Below are positions 17,980 through 26,715 of a stretch of DNA of 64,000 nucleotides, piece after piece; the first letter of the stretch is position 1; each line of letters begins with the position of its first letter. A program made the position numbers and the translations under genes. The stretch comes from Marinobacter nanhaiticus D15-8W (lineage in GTDB: Bacteria > Pseudomonadota > Gammaproteobacteria > Pseudomonadales > Oleiphilaceae). A model generated the notes under the pieces. That model ran no database searches. It worked only from the letters and a program-made list of their open reading frames with translations, and was not told where the DNA came from. The stretch covers positions 3,100,001 through 3,164,000 of the forward strand of contig NZ_AP028878.1 in the NCBI RefSeq assembly GCF_036511935.1, in the 5' to 3' direction.

Positions 17980-20151
17980 CTATCGATGCCGGATGTGCCA
18001 GCACTGGTGGATACGGGTGTTGCGGACGAAATCCTTGTCGATCGTCTGACGGGTTACGTCTTCCACGTCGAATTCGGTCGAAAGTGATTCGTCCAGCCGG
18101 AACCTGCGGAAGTTATTGGAGAACACAAGCACACCATCGGACTTGAGCCTCGCCATCGCCTGACGCACCAAGTGACCGTGGTCCCGCTGGACGTCCAGCA
18201 CCCCCTCCATGCGCGCGGAATTCGAGAAGGTGGGCGGATCCATGAAGATCAGGTCGAAATCGCTTTCTCCCTTGCCAGGCCTTTCCTCCAGCCACTTGAG
18301 GCAGTCCGCCTGCAATAGCCGGTGGCGCTTCTCATCCAGCTTGTTCAGCTCTAGATTCTCCCGGGCCCAATTGAGATAGGTCCGGGACATGTCCACGCTC
18401 AGAGTTTCGCGGGCACCGCCGACGCCGGCATGAACGGTTGCCGCACCGGTGTAGCAGAACAGGTTCAGGAAACGCCGGCCCTGGGCATTAGCCTGGAGCC
18501 ATTGGCGAACGGGGCGGTGATCGAGGAACAGGCCTGTATCCAGGTAGTCCTTGAGGTTGACTCTCAAAGCACAGCCCGCCTCATGGACGGTGAAGAACTC
18601 GCCTGACGCGGACTGCTTCTCGTACTGCGAGGTACCGCTCTGGCGCTGGCGCTGCTTGCAGACGACTGACTCCGGATCGACACCGAGGGTGTCCGGTATC
18701 ACCGCCAGGGCTTCACCCAGCCGTTCGCGGGCGGCTCGTGCGTCGACTGACTTAGGGGGGGCGTATTCCTGCACATGCACCCGATCACCGTAACAGTCGA
18801 TCGCCAGGGCGAACTCAGGCATATCCGCATCATAGAGCCGGTAGCACTCGATATTGTTCTTGCGCGCCCACTGGCCGACCTGCTTCATGTTCTTGCGCAG
18901 GCGATTGCGTAGCATATCCGCCCGCTCGGGGTTGGCGATGCGTGGCCGAACCTCGTCGGCCTCTCCCGGCCGGCGAACACGGGCCTCATTCTCGGCACTG
19001 ATCGTGAACAACAGCAACTGAGCCGGCAACTGGCCATTAAAGAGCTTGTACTGCCGATGGCTGCGCAATCCGAGCCCGTGACAAAGCTCCGGCGCGCCGG
19101 TAAACACGCCCAGCTCCCAACCCTGGGCCTCCTGACGCAGTACCTCGCCCAAGGTCTCGTAGAGCGGGCCAAGCGCCTTGCGCTCGCTGAGACGCTCTCC
19201 ATAGGGCGGATTGGTCAGGACCAGCCCCGTATCGGCCTGAGACTCGTTACGGAATTCAGCGACCGCGCGCTTTTCCACATGGACCCTGTCATTCAGACCC
19301 ATGCGCTCGATGTTGCGCCAGGCGGTGGCAATGACACGGGCATTCTCATCGTAACCGCGGAACCGGGCGCGACTGGTTTGCAGACCGATGGCCGCCCGCT
19401 CGCGGGCATCTTCCATCAGCTTGTCCCACAACCGGGCATCATGCCCTCCCCAGCGCCGGAAACCGAACTCGTCGCGCTTGAGGCCCGGGGCCATGTCGCA
19501 GGCCATCATCGCGCCTTCGATAAGCAATGTGCCGGAGCCACACATGGGGTCAGCCAGGTCCCCTCCACTCGCCAAAATACCCGGCCAGCCGGCACGTATC
19601 AGCAATGCAGCAGCCAGGTTCTCCCGTAGTGGGGCTACCCCCTTCTCGGTACGGTAGCCGCGCTTGTGTAGGCTTTCGCCGCTCAGGTCGATGCCGACTT
19701 GCGCCTCCCCCCGGTTCAGTCGAACGGAGACCGTGATATCCGGGTCCTTCGTATCCACTGCCGGGCGAATGCCCGACGGTTTGCGCAACCGGTCGACGAT
19801 GGCGTCCTTGACTCGCTGGGTACCGTATTGGGTGTTCCTGATACTTTCGTTCTGGCCGATGAAGTTGACCCGAAACTTCCCTGAAACCAGTAAGTGGGCG
19901 TCCCAGTCCATGCCGTGGATCGCGTCATAGAGCGCGTCGCCGGACCGACCATCGACCGTAGCCAAATGGAGGATGACGCGGTTGGCCAAACGGGACCAGA
20001 GACAGATGCTGTAACCCTTTTCCAGGGTACCGGCTGCCCAGATACCCGCGGGGGCGTGACGCAAGACCTCCAGGCCTAATGCTGTCAGCTCGTCCGCCAG
20101 CAGATACTCAATACCTTTTGGGCAACTGACAAAAAACTCGTGTCGCGACAC
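17980..20151 (-). CDS. rlmKL: Bifunctional 23S rRNA methyltransferase RlmKL
   Basis: Fused methyltransferase of 723 residues that modifies 23S rRNA at G2445 (N2) and G2069 (N7) in the E. coli scheme. Order of domains: THUMP at about 40-150, RlmL Rossmann domain with catalytic NPPYGERL near 310, and RlmK domain with DPPTFSNS near 620. I place the start at the GTG at 20151, because AGGAG lies six bases upstream and the protein begins with SRHEFFVSCPKG, the family pattern. The frame is open to 20226 but those 25 residues have no support. It converges on the barrel-protein gene. Confidence 0.95.
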   Translation of the reverse strand: MSRHEFFVSCPKGIEYLLADELTALGLEVLRHAPAGIWAAGTLEKGYSICLWSRLANRVILHLATVDGRSGDALYDAIHGMDWDAHLLVSGKFRVNFIGQNESIRNTQYGTQRVKDAIVDRLRKPSGIRPAVDTKDPDITVSVRLNRGEAQVGIDLSGESLHKRGYRTEKGVAPLRENLAAALLIRAGWPGILASGGDLADPMCGSGTLLIEGAMMACDMAPGLKRDEFGFRRWGGHDARLWDKLMEDARERAAIGLQTSRARFRGYDENARVIATAWRNIERMGLNDRVHVEKRAVAEFRNESQADTGLVLTNPPYGERLSERKALGPLYETLGEVLRQEAQGWELGVFTGAPELCHGLGLRSHRQYKLFNGQLPAQLLLFTISAENEARVRRPGEADEVRPRIANPERADMLRNRLRKNMKQVGQWARKNNIECYRLYDADMPEFALAIDCYGDRVHVQEYAPPKSVDARAARERLGEALAVIPDTLGVDPESVVCKQRQRQSGTSQYEKQSASGEFFTVHEAGCALRVNLKDYLDTGLFLDHRPVRQWLQANAQGRRFLNLFCYTGAATVHAGVGGARETLSVDMSRTYLNWARENLELNKLDEKRHRLLQADCLKWLEERPGKGESDFDLIFMDPPTFSNSARMEGVLDVQRDHGHLVRQAMARLKSDGVLVFSNNFRRFRLDESLSTEFDVEDVTRQTIDKDFVRNTRIHQCWHIRHR

Positions 20152-20603
20152 TTGGAACTCCTGTTTGAACTTGCGAAACCGGATTCTTGACCGATTTCCC
20201 AACGCCTCTACCCTGGAATTCAGCACTCAATCCTAGGCATTGACGCAACATCACATGTTAATTGTTAACCGCCTTGCAATATCAGCCTCATTCTTGCTGT
20301 GAATGAAGAAGCGTAACTGCATGAATTGAGCGCATTCAGCGCTAAGCGCTGACATTTTTATGTCACACAAACATAAAGCAGCGGTCATCTAGATGAAATT
20401 AATAGTGTACATCCTGATCGGTTTCGTCTTACCTTGTTCCTGACGCGTCTTTTCAAACGCTGGTGTCAAAACGCCAGCGTCGGGATCCTGGTGCCCAGGC
20501 GGGCAGGTTTGCGGACGAGGGCGGAGCCCATCCAACAATCCTGCCGGGCTACTCGGCATGTGTGCACACTCATGACCTGTAAATCCATGAGGTGAGGAAC
20601 AGC
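20152..20603. other. Divergent rlmKL-rmf intergenic region with several hairpins
   Basis: No gene is visible. It carries CAGCGC-TAA-GCGCTG (20337-20351) running into GACAT-TTTT-ATGTC (20351-20364), and near rmf two further hairpins, ACGCTGG/CCAGCGT (20457-20480) and CCTGG-TGC-CCAGG (20487-20499). The last two would lie in a structured rmf leader if the promoter is upstream of 20450, which I could not place. Confidence 0.5.
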
Positions 20604-20813
20604 ATGAAAAGACAGAAAAGAGATATGAGTGCTCGTGCATTCAAACGGGGTTATCTGGCCGGCATATCCGGTAAATCCAAAGACAGCTGCCCTCTTGAAC
20701 GGTCGGAGAGCCGGCAGGAATGGCTGAATGGATGGCGCGAAGGAAGAACGGATAACTGGGAAGGCTATACCGGCGTCTCAGGCATCCACAAACTGCCAAA
20801 CATAACGGCTTAG
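20604..20813 (+). CDS. rmf: Ribosome modulation factor
   Basis: Basic protein of 69 residues that binds 70S ribosomes and dimerises them into inactive 100S particles in stationary phase or starvation. The body ARAFKRGYLAGISGKSKD followed by RQEWLNGWREGR is diagnostic of RMF. The start is the ATG at 20604, seven bases after a purine-rich GAGGTGAGG; an upstream in-frame codon at 20592 is inside that ribosome site. It is a single-gene unit with a strong terminator at 20994. Confidence 0.96.
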   Translation: MKRQKRDMSARAFKRGYLAGISGKSKDSCPLERSESRQEWLNGWREGRTDNWEGYTGVSGIHKLPNITA

Positions 20814-20993
20814 TCCGATAATCCATTGTCTCTTGATGATCTGAACATCGCTACGCACAGAACGGAACCTAAACTCACGAACCATAAGCGTTAGCAGAGA
20901 ACGCTAAACTGGAAAATCAGAAGCAAAAACCCAGAAGGGTCCACTCGACCCTTACCAGCAAAAATGCAACGCCACGGGGTTTATCCCCCGCAC

Positions 20994-21020
20994 GGGCCCG
21001 CTAAGCGGGCCCACTCTTTT
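20994..21020 (+). terminator. Rho-independent terminator on the rmf side
   Basis: Perfect stem GGGCCCGC/GCGGGCCC with loop TAA, followed by ACTCTTTT. It reads in the rmf direction, about 180 bases past the rmf stop. Confidence 0.75.
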
Positions 21021-21022
21021 AC

Positions 21023-21050
21023 AAGGAGCGTACGTTGAACGGCGCTCCTT
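21023..21050 (-). terminator. Hairpin after pyrD
   Basis: AAGGAGCG (21023-21030) and CGCTCCTT (21043-21050) pair around a 12-base loop, 22 bases past the pyrD stop. It sits back to back with the rmf-side terminator. Confidence 0.6.
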
Positions 21051-21072
21051 TACCTTATCCGTCCGGTTATTA

Positions 21073-22116
21073 TTACCGGCTGCCCTGCTTGCTTCCTTGC
21101 CCTAGTGCCCGAATTCCTTCAACGGCTTCCCGAATCAGCTCCGGACCACGATAGATAAAGCCGGTATAGACCTGCACCAGCTTGGCTCCCGCCCTAACCT
21201 TCTCAGCGGCGCTCTCTGCGTCGCTGATGCCACCGACACCGATGATAGGCAAACGGTCACCAAGGATGCTATGCAGCTGCTCAATCACCCGCAGGGAGGG
21301 CTCCCGCACGGGTCGGCCACTCAGCCCACCTTGCTCGGCCGCCAGTGGGTGGCCCTGGAGTGCACCCCGCTCTATGGTGGTATTGGTTGCGATCACCCCG
21401 TCTATTCCGGTCTCCAGTAATGCCTCTGCCACGAAGCGGATAGCGGTATCATCCATATCGGGCGCGATTTTCACCGCTATGGGCACATACCGGCCCTGGC
21501 GTTCGTGCTGGATTCGCTGCTCGTCCTTGATCGCCTCCAGCAACTGTTTGAGGGAGTCTCCGAACTGCAGCTCACGTAGACCGGGCGTGTTAGGGGAGGA
21601 GACATTGGCTGTGATGTAGCTGGCCAGCTCGTAAACCGCTGCGATCCCTTTGCGATAATCGGAGGCGGTCTCCTCGGCTGGCGTCAATTTGTTCTTGCCG
21701 ACATTGATCCCCAGAACACCGTCAAAACGGGCATTGCGGACATTGGCCAGGAGCACGTCGAGACCGGCGTTGTTGAAGCCCATGCGATTGATCAACGCTT
21801 CGTGCTCTGGCAGGCGGAACAGCCGTGGCTTGGGATTGCCCGGCTGGGCGAGCGGTGTCACCGTACCCACTTCGATAGAACCGAAGCCCAGAGCCGCAAG
21901 GGCGTCGATATGCTCCGCATTCTTGTCCAGCCCGGCAGCGAGTCCCACCGGATTCGGGAACTGCAGACCCATAACCTCCACAGGCGAGTCGGGCACGGCC
22001 GGGAATAGGCGCTGCATCAAACCGATCCGCGCAGCCAGATCCATCGAGCGCAATGCCACCGCGTGCGCCTGCTCCGGCGGAAGCCTGAAAAGTAGATCGC
22101 GGATCAGCCCGTACAT
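21073..22116 (-). CDS. pyrD: Dihydroorotate dehydrogenase (quinone), class 2
   Basis: FMN enzyme on the inner face of the membrane that oxidises dihydroorotate to orotate with quinone as acceptor, the fourth step of UMP synthesis. Length is 347 residues. The N-terminal membrane-association helices MYGLIRDLLFRLPPEQAHAV mark class 2. FMN and substrate motifs include NPVGLAAGLDKNAE, INVSSPNTPG (read as ANVSSPNTPG) with the catalytic Ser, and VGVGGI-like IIGVGGISDAESA. The start is the ATG at 22116 with GGAG upstream; the open frame to 22242 is not supported. Confidence 0.96.
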   Translation of the reverse strand: MYGLIRDLLFRLPPEQAHAVALRSMDLAARIGLMQRLFPAVPDSPVEVMGLQFPNPVGLAAGLDKNAEHIDALAALGFGSIEVGTVTPLAQPGNPKPRLFRLPEHEALINRMGFNNAGLDVLLANVRNARFDGVLGINVGKNKLTPAEETASDYRKGIAAVYELASYITANVSSPNTPGLRELQFGDSLKQLLEAIKDEQRIQHERQGRYVPIAVKIAPDMDDTAIRFVAEALLETGIDGVIATNTTIERGALQGHPLAAEQGGLSGRPVREPSLRVIEQLHSILGDRLPIIGVGGISDAESAAEKVRAGAKLVQVYTGFIYRGPELIREAVEGIRALGQGSKQGSR

Positions 22117-22608
22117 TCGTATTCGCTCCAACACCTGTAATGGGGCGCGAGTATAACGGAAGTACAGTAGGAGCAGCCACTGGGAGGGCATTTTTGCGGA
22201 GTTGGAAAAGCCCCAGCCGGACGGAGATGAATCAGCTAACATCTGTAGTCAGCGACGCATCATATGAAGTCCTGGTGACTCGGGAGCGTTTTCCACAGGA
22301 CAGCCCAACATGAGGATATGACGGCTAAATGACTGTAAGGTGAAGCTGTTGTGACCTTTTCCACGAAATCTGTGGATAACCCTGTTGAAAATAGGCCCCG
22401 AAATTTTGAGATCCCTTGGGAACCGGGCCGCCCTACAAATTGACTATTTTTTGACCAACTATTTTTTTCATTTATTTCATGAGCTTACAAGAACAAGAGG
22501 CCAGTTCAGCGGCAGATGAAACAATTTGAAATTTTGATCGTTACTTCGCCACTTTGTGCATAAGACAATCAGGTCAGGACCGGAACTATCATATTTTAAG
22601 GATAATTA
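22117..22608. other. Intergenic region between pyrD and the CDF gene, AT-rich in its right half
   Basis: No gene is visible. The right half (about 22430-22530) is AT-rich against a GC-rich background and contains TTGACTATTTTTTGACC, a possible promoter start for the CDF gene. A consensus DnaA box lies at 22371-22379. Confidence 0.5.
22371..22379 (-). promoter_or_regulatory. Consensus DnaA-box sequence
   Basis: TGTGGATAA is the exact complement of the strong DnaA box TTATCCACA. TTTTCCACA and TTTTCCACG near-matches lie at about 22289 and 22357. One exact 9-mer in 64 kb can arise by chance, so function is unproven. Confidence 0.35.
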
Positions 22609-23763
22609 ATGGCTGTGTTTGAAGGTGAACAGGCTTCAGAAAGACACGCGGCTACGAAGGTGACGTTGATAGGCATGGCGCTCGATGCGGCCTTGGGTCT
22701 CTTCAAATGCGTCGTCGGGTGGGTATTTCATTCCCAGGCACTGGTCGTCGATGGTATCCACTCTTTTTCTGATGTCGCCTCAGACCTTCTGGTACTTGCG
22801 ATCATGCGTGCAGCCCGCAAAGGGCCCGACACTGACCACCCCTATGGCCATCAGCGCTTTGAAACCCTGGGTACGATGGTGTTGGGCAGTTTCCTGTTAG
22901 CGCTAGGTGGCGCCCTGGCATGGGACAACCTGCAGCCGCTGTTCAGCGCCCCACGGGAACTCCCCCTCCCCGGTTGGCCGGTATTGGTCATTGCAGCATT
23001 GTCCGTGCTCAGCAAGGAATGGATTTACCGCTACACCCGCCGTGTGGGCGAGGCTATCCGCTCCGATCTCATTGTCGCTAATGCCTGGCATAGCCGTACG
23101 GATGCATTCTCATCGATTATCGTACTGATAGCGGTCGCCGGCGCCATGACGGGCGTGAGTTGGCTCGATGCGGTAGCCGCCGTGGCGGTGGCCGTTATCA
23201 TTGGCCATGTCGGGTGGCGACTCACCTGGAGCAGCGTGAAGGAACTGGTGGATACGGCTCTTGATACGGACACCAGCCAGGAAATCGAACGAATAGCCCG
23301 GGGCACCGAGGGTGTGCGCAATGTGCACGACCTGCGCAGCCGGCGAATGGGCGGGGATGTACTGATCGACCTGCACCTGATGGTCAGCCCAGTGATCAGC
23401 GTATCGGAGGGTCATGAAATTGGTGTCAATGCTATCCAGCGTATCCGTGAAGCCTTTCCCGAAATTCGGGATATCACCTTCCATATCGACGCTGAAAACG
23501 ATGCCGGGAACGAACCCCACGCTTCCGATCTACCCTCGCGACGGGAGGTGATCCAGACGCTGCAATCCACCTGGCAAGACCTGCTGGCGCCGGAAGCCTT
23601 ACAGACCCTGAGACTGCACTACCTCGGACGCCACATCTCGGTGGAAGTATTTATCCACAACCCGGCAGCACATGCAAACCGGTTCGATACACGGGCTTTA
23701 CGGGAACGGGCAGCGCATCTGCCCTGGCTCGGCGACGTCCGGGTCTGGACGCCGCCTCATTGA
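22609..23763 (+). CDS. Cation diffusion facilitator (CDF) family metal exporter with extended C-terminus
   Basis: Inner-membrane metal/proton antiporter of 384 residues, long for the family (usually near 300). Six hydrophobic segments fill about residues 15-205. The intramembrane metal site is visible as HSFSDVASD on helix 2 and HSRTDAFSS on helix 5, plus the DTDHPYGHQRFET loop. This H/D pattern fits zinc, iron or cadmium export; the metal is not certain. A first cytoplasmic ferredoxin-like domain spans about 210-295, and the extra 90 residues hold a second similar segment with LRLHYLGRHISVEVFIH. AAGGATA precedes the ATG. Confidence 0.92.
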   Translation: MAVFEGEQASERHAATKVTLIGMALDAALGLFKCVVGWVFHSQALVVDGIHSFSDVASDLLVLAIMRAARKGPDTDHPYGHQRFETLGTMVLGSFLLALGGALAWDNLQPLFSAPRELPLPGWPVLVIAALSVLSKEWIYRYTRRVGEAIRSDLIVANAWHSRTDAFSSIIVLIAVAGAMTGVSWLDAVAAVAVAVIIGHVGWRLTWSSVKELVDTALDTDTSQEIERIARGTEGVRNVHDLRSRRMGGDVLIDLHLMVSPVISVSEGHEIGVNAIQRIREAFPEIRDITFHIDAENDAGNEPHASDLPSRREVIQTLQSTWQDLLAPEALQTLRLHYLGRHISVEVFIHNPAAHANRFDTRALRERAAHLPWLGDVRVWTPPH

Positions 23764-23794
23764 TCGCCGGGCCTGGCAAACCGCGAAGGGCGAA

Positions 23795-25297
23795 TCAAGC
23801 GCGCCGACGGGCCTCCATACGGGAGAGGAATTCCTGCATGATCAGCGTATACAACTCGCCACCGAGGAAACGGTCTTCCACATCGGCATCGACGTTCGGG
23901 TTGTCGTTCACCTCGATGACGGCCACCCGGTTACCTGCTTGCTTGATATCCACGCCATAGAGGCCATCGCCAATCAGCCGCGTCGCATTCAGCGCCGCCT
24001 GGATGACATTGCGAGGAACCTCATAGGTGGGCAGCGTATCGAAGTCGCCGCTGTCGAACTGCTGGTTCTCGCCGTGGCTGTAGATCTGCCAGTGGCCCTT
24101 CACCATGTAGTACTTGCAGGCAAAGATCGCCCGTCCACCAAGTACGCCGATACGCCAGTCATACTCCGTGTAGAAATACTCCTGCGCCAACACCAGGGCA
24201 GACTGGCGAAACAACGTCTTGAGCGCATCTTTTAGCTGGGCTTCGTTCTCGGCGCGCATGACGCCGCGGGAAAAGGCACCATCGGGGATTTTTACCACCA
24301 TCGGGAAGCCGAGATGCTCGATCGCCTCACGTACGCTGTCCTTCTGGTCCTTGGACAGGATCAGGGTTTTAGGCGTCGGCACCTTGTTGTTCTTCAACAG
24401 GTCGGCGAGGAACACCTTGTTGGTGCAGCGCAGGATCGATACCGGGTCGTCGATGACTACCATGCCCTCTGCCGCAGCCTTGCGGGCGAAGCGATAGGTG
24501 TGGTGGTCGATGGCAGTGGTCTCGCGGATGAAGAGGCCATCGTATTCCGGCAGGCGCATGTAGTCCTTGCGCGTAATCGGCTCCACATGGATACCCAGTT
24601 TCTTGCCTGCCTTGATGAAATACTCCAGCGCCTGGGGATCGCTGGGTGGCAGTTTCTCCTCAGGGTCGACCAGCATCGCCAGGTCAAACCGGTACTGTCG
24701 GCGCGAGCGCGGCTTGCGCCACAGTGCGCTGCTGAAGCGGTCCAGCGCGGACGCAAAGACGTCCTGTTCGGCTTCAGACAGATCCGCCGGCGAAGCCGGT
24801 TTCATGGACTCGATCTGCCAAGTCTTACGATAGCGGAACACCACCTCGAGAATGGGGCATGGAAACCGCTCGAAAAGTGCACGGGCCACCGGCTTGAGCG
24901 CTTCGTCAACGGACTTGCCGAAGAACGTGCGCACTTTGACCTTACGTACAGTCTCCTTGCCCTCGTCGTTTTCGGTAACCGGTTCAGCCGACTTTTCCAA
25001 CCACTGCACCACCCTCGGATCGAGCTCTTCCAACTCAAGGGAGAACAGGTCCTTTCGGCGCAGATCATTGAGCGTCATCACAGAAGGAACCACGTTATGC
25101 CCCCGCGCTTCCGCCAGCAATGAACAATAGTAGCCACGACTCAGGTAACGCGCGCTCTGGCAAAGATTGATAACGCGCACGCGCTGATTGGCGTTCAGCG
25201 AAAGCTGCACATACTGATCAAACGTCATGACGTCAGAGCTTGGGTAGTAAGGCGCCCAATCCTTGTCACGGTCTACAACGATAAGAAGACGGGTCAT
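23795..25297 (-). CDS. RimK-like ATP-grasp ligase with N-terminal RLAN domain
   Basis: Probable amino-acid or peptide ligase of 500 residues. The N-terminal 200 residues (MTRLLIVVDRDKDW onward) match the RLAN domain that precedes some RimK-like ATP-grasps. The ATP-grasp spans about 290-490, with KVPTPKTLILSK, the nucleotide Lys in VVKIPDGAFSRGV, and the metal-binding EVNDNPNVD near 462. RimK relatives add glutamate or other amino acids to a carboxyl end. It is divergent from a GNAT-C39 peptidase fusion, an association known for RLAN-type enzymes; the substrate peptide is not identified here. ATG with AGGAAGG upstream. Confidence 0.9.
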   Translation of the reverse strand: MTRLLIVVDRDKDWAPYYPSSDVMTFDQYVQLSLNANQRVRVINLCQSARYLSRGYYCSLLAEARGHNVVPSVMTLNDLRRKDLFSLELEELDPRVVQWLEKSAEPVTENDEGKETVRKVKVRTFFGKSVDEALKPVARALFERFPCPILEVVFRYRKTWQIESMKPASPADLSEAEQDVFASALDRFSSALWRKPRSRRQYRFDLAMLVDPEEKLPPSDPQALEYFIKAGKKLGIHVEPITRKDYMRLPEYDGLFIRETTAIDHHTYRFARKAAAEGMVVIDDPVSILRCTNKVFLADLLKNNKVPTPKTLILSKDQKDSVREAIEHLGFPMVVKIPDGAFSRGVMRAENEAQLKDALKTLFRQSALVLAQEYFYTEYDWRIGVLGGRAIFACKYYMVKGHWQIYSHGENQQFDSGDFDTLPTYEVPRNVIQAALNATRLIGDGLYGVDIKQAGNRVAVIEVNDNPNVDADVEDRFLGGELYTLIMQEFLSRMEARRRA

Positions 25298-25575
25298 ATC
25301 ACCGGTTTCCTTCCTGAAACGGTCCTGAAAGCGCGAAGATACGCCGCGGCCGACGGCGGCACAATCAGGCGCACATAGCGGATTTCACTCACCTTTCGCA
25401 AGTGGCAGTCACGACCCATAATAGCTTAGGAGTTCCGCCTTGCATTCACATCCGTCATATGAAGGCACCATGAGACGGTCCAGAGGCGCCTCTGTTCCGC
25501 TAGCCTGTAAAAGGTAGCGCCGGTTTTTTGCTGTCAGCCGTCCCGTTGAGCTGTGCAGGCTTTGAAGGAAGAGAA

Positions 25576-26697
25576 ATGAGCAGTGTTATCCGCTTGGCCG
25601 AGCTAACCGACCTGGACGCCCTGGTCGCCCTTGAAAACCGTTGTTTTAGCGAAGATCGTATTTCCCGCCGCAGTTTCCGCCGCTTCATCGAAGTGCCACG
25701 GGATCGCGTCCTGGTTGCCGAGCAGGACGGAAAGCTGCTGGGCTACAGCCTGGTGCTGATGCACAAGGCGACGCGCCTGGCGCGCATCTATTCAATTGCG
25801 GTCTCTGACGAAGCCCGAGGCCAGGGTCTTGGTGAGCGCCTGGTGCGGCAAAGTGAAACCGTGGCCGTCGAGGCCGGGCGCATTATCATGCGATTGGAAG
25901 TACGGGAAGACAACGCGTCAGCGATACGTCTCTATCGCCGCCTGGGCTATCGCCAGTTCGGCACTTACCGGGACTACTACGAGGACCATGGTACGGCCCT
26001 GCGTTTCGAGAGGCGCATCCTTTTCTTCGAACCCAAGGGTGCCGTCCGTCCTGTTCCCTATTACCCCCAGACCACGGATTTCACCTGCGGTCCGGCCGCG
26101 CTGATGATGGCCATGGCCGCCCAGTGTCCTGAGCGGCGTCTGACGACACTGGAAGAACTGCGCATATGGCGGGAGGCCACCACCATTTTCATGCTGGCTG
26201 GGCACGGCGGATGTGGTCCGCACGGGCTGGCGCTGGCCGGTTGGCACCGGGGTTTCGATATCACGGCCTACGTCAGCCAGGAAGGCGCGCTGTTCAAGGA
26301 CACGGTGCGTAGCGAGCAAAAGAAGCGGGTTTTGGACCTGGTGCACGAAGGGTTTATCTACGACCTGGCGCAAACCGATATCGAACTGCACCACGAACCC
26401 ATAACCATATCGGTGATCGAGGACGCGCTGGCTCGCGGCGACGTACCGGTGATCCTCGTCAGTACCTGGCATCTCAATCGAAGCCGGGTACCTCACTGGG
26501 TTACGGTGTGCGCGATGGACGACCAGTTCGTCTACCTGCACGATCCTGAGATCGATGTGGAAGAGGGAGAGACCGTGGCCGACAAACAATATCTGCCTGT
26601 CGACCGCGGTGTATTCGAGAAGATGGCCCGGTATGGCCATCAGCAACGGCTCCAGGCCGTCGTGATCGTGGGCGCCCGCCGGGAGATGGCCGCCTGA
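25576..26697 (+). CDS. GNAT acetyltransferase fused to a C39-like cysteine peptidase
   Basis: Two-domain protein of 373 residues. The N-terminal GNAT domain (about 1-155) shows the acetyl-CoA loop EARGQGLGERLV and the closing ENDNASAIRLYRRLGY-like motif. The second domain (about 160-370) is a C39/papain-like peptidase with Cys171 in TTDFTCGPAALMM, His307 in PHWVTV and Asp323 in YLHDPE, so the catalytic triad looks intact. It could acetylate a peptide and also cut or re-ligate it. The start is the ATG at 25576 with GAAGGAAGAG just upstream. It is divergent from the RimK-like ligase, with which it probably acts. Confidence 0.9.
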   Translation: MSSVIRLAELTDLDALVALENRCFSEDRISRRSFRRFIEVPRDRVLVAEQDGKLLGYSLVLMHKATRLARIYSIAVSDEARGQGLGERLVRQSETVAVEAGRIIMRLEVREDNASAIRLYRRLGYRQFGTYRDYYEDHGTALRFERRILFFEPKGAVRPVPYYPQTTDFTCGPAALMMAMAAQCPERRLTTLEELRIWREATTIFMLAGHGGCGPHGLALAGWHRGFDITAYVSQEGALFKDTVRSEQKKRVLDLVHEGFIYDLAQTDIELHHEPITISVIEDALARGDVPVILVSTWHLNRSRVPHWVTVCAMDDQFVYLHDPEIDVEEGETVADKQYLPVDRGVFEKMARYGHQQRLQAVVIVGARREMAA

Positions 26698-26715
26698 GCC
26701 ATATCCCGGGACTCA

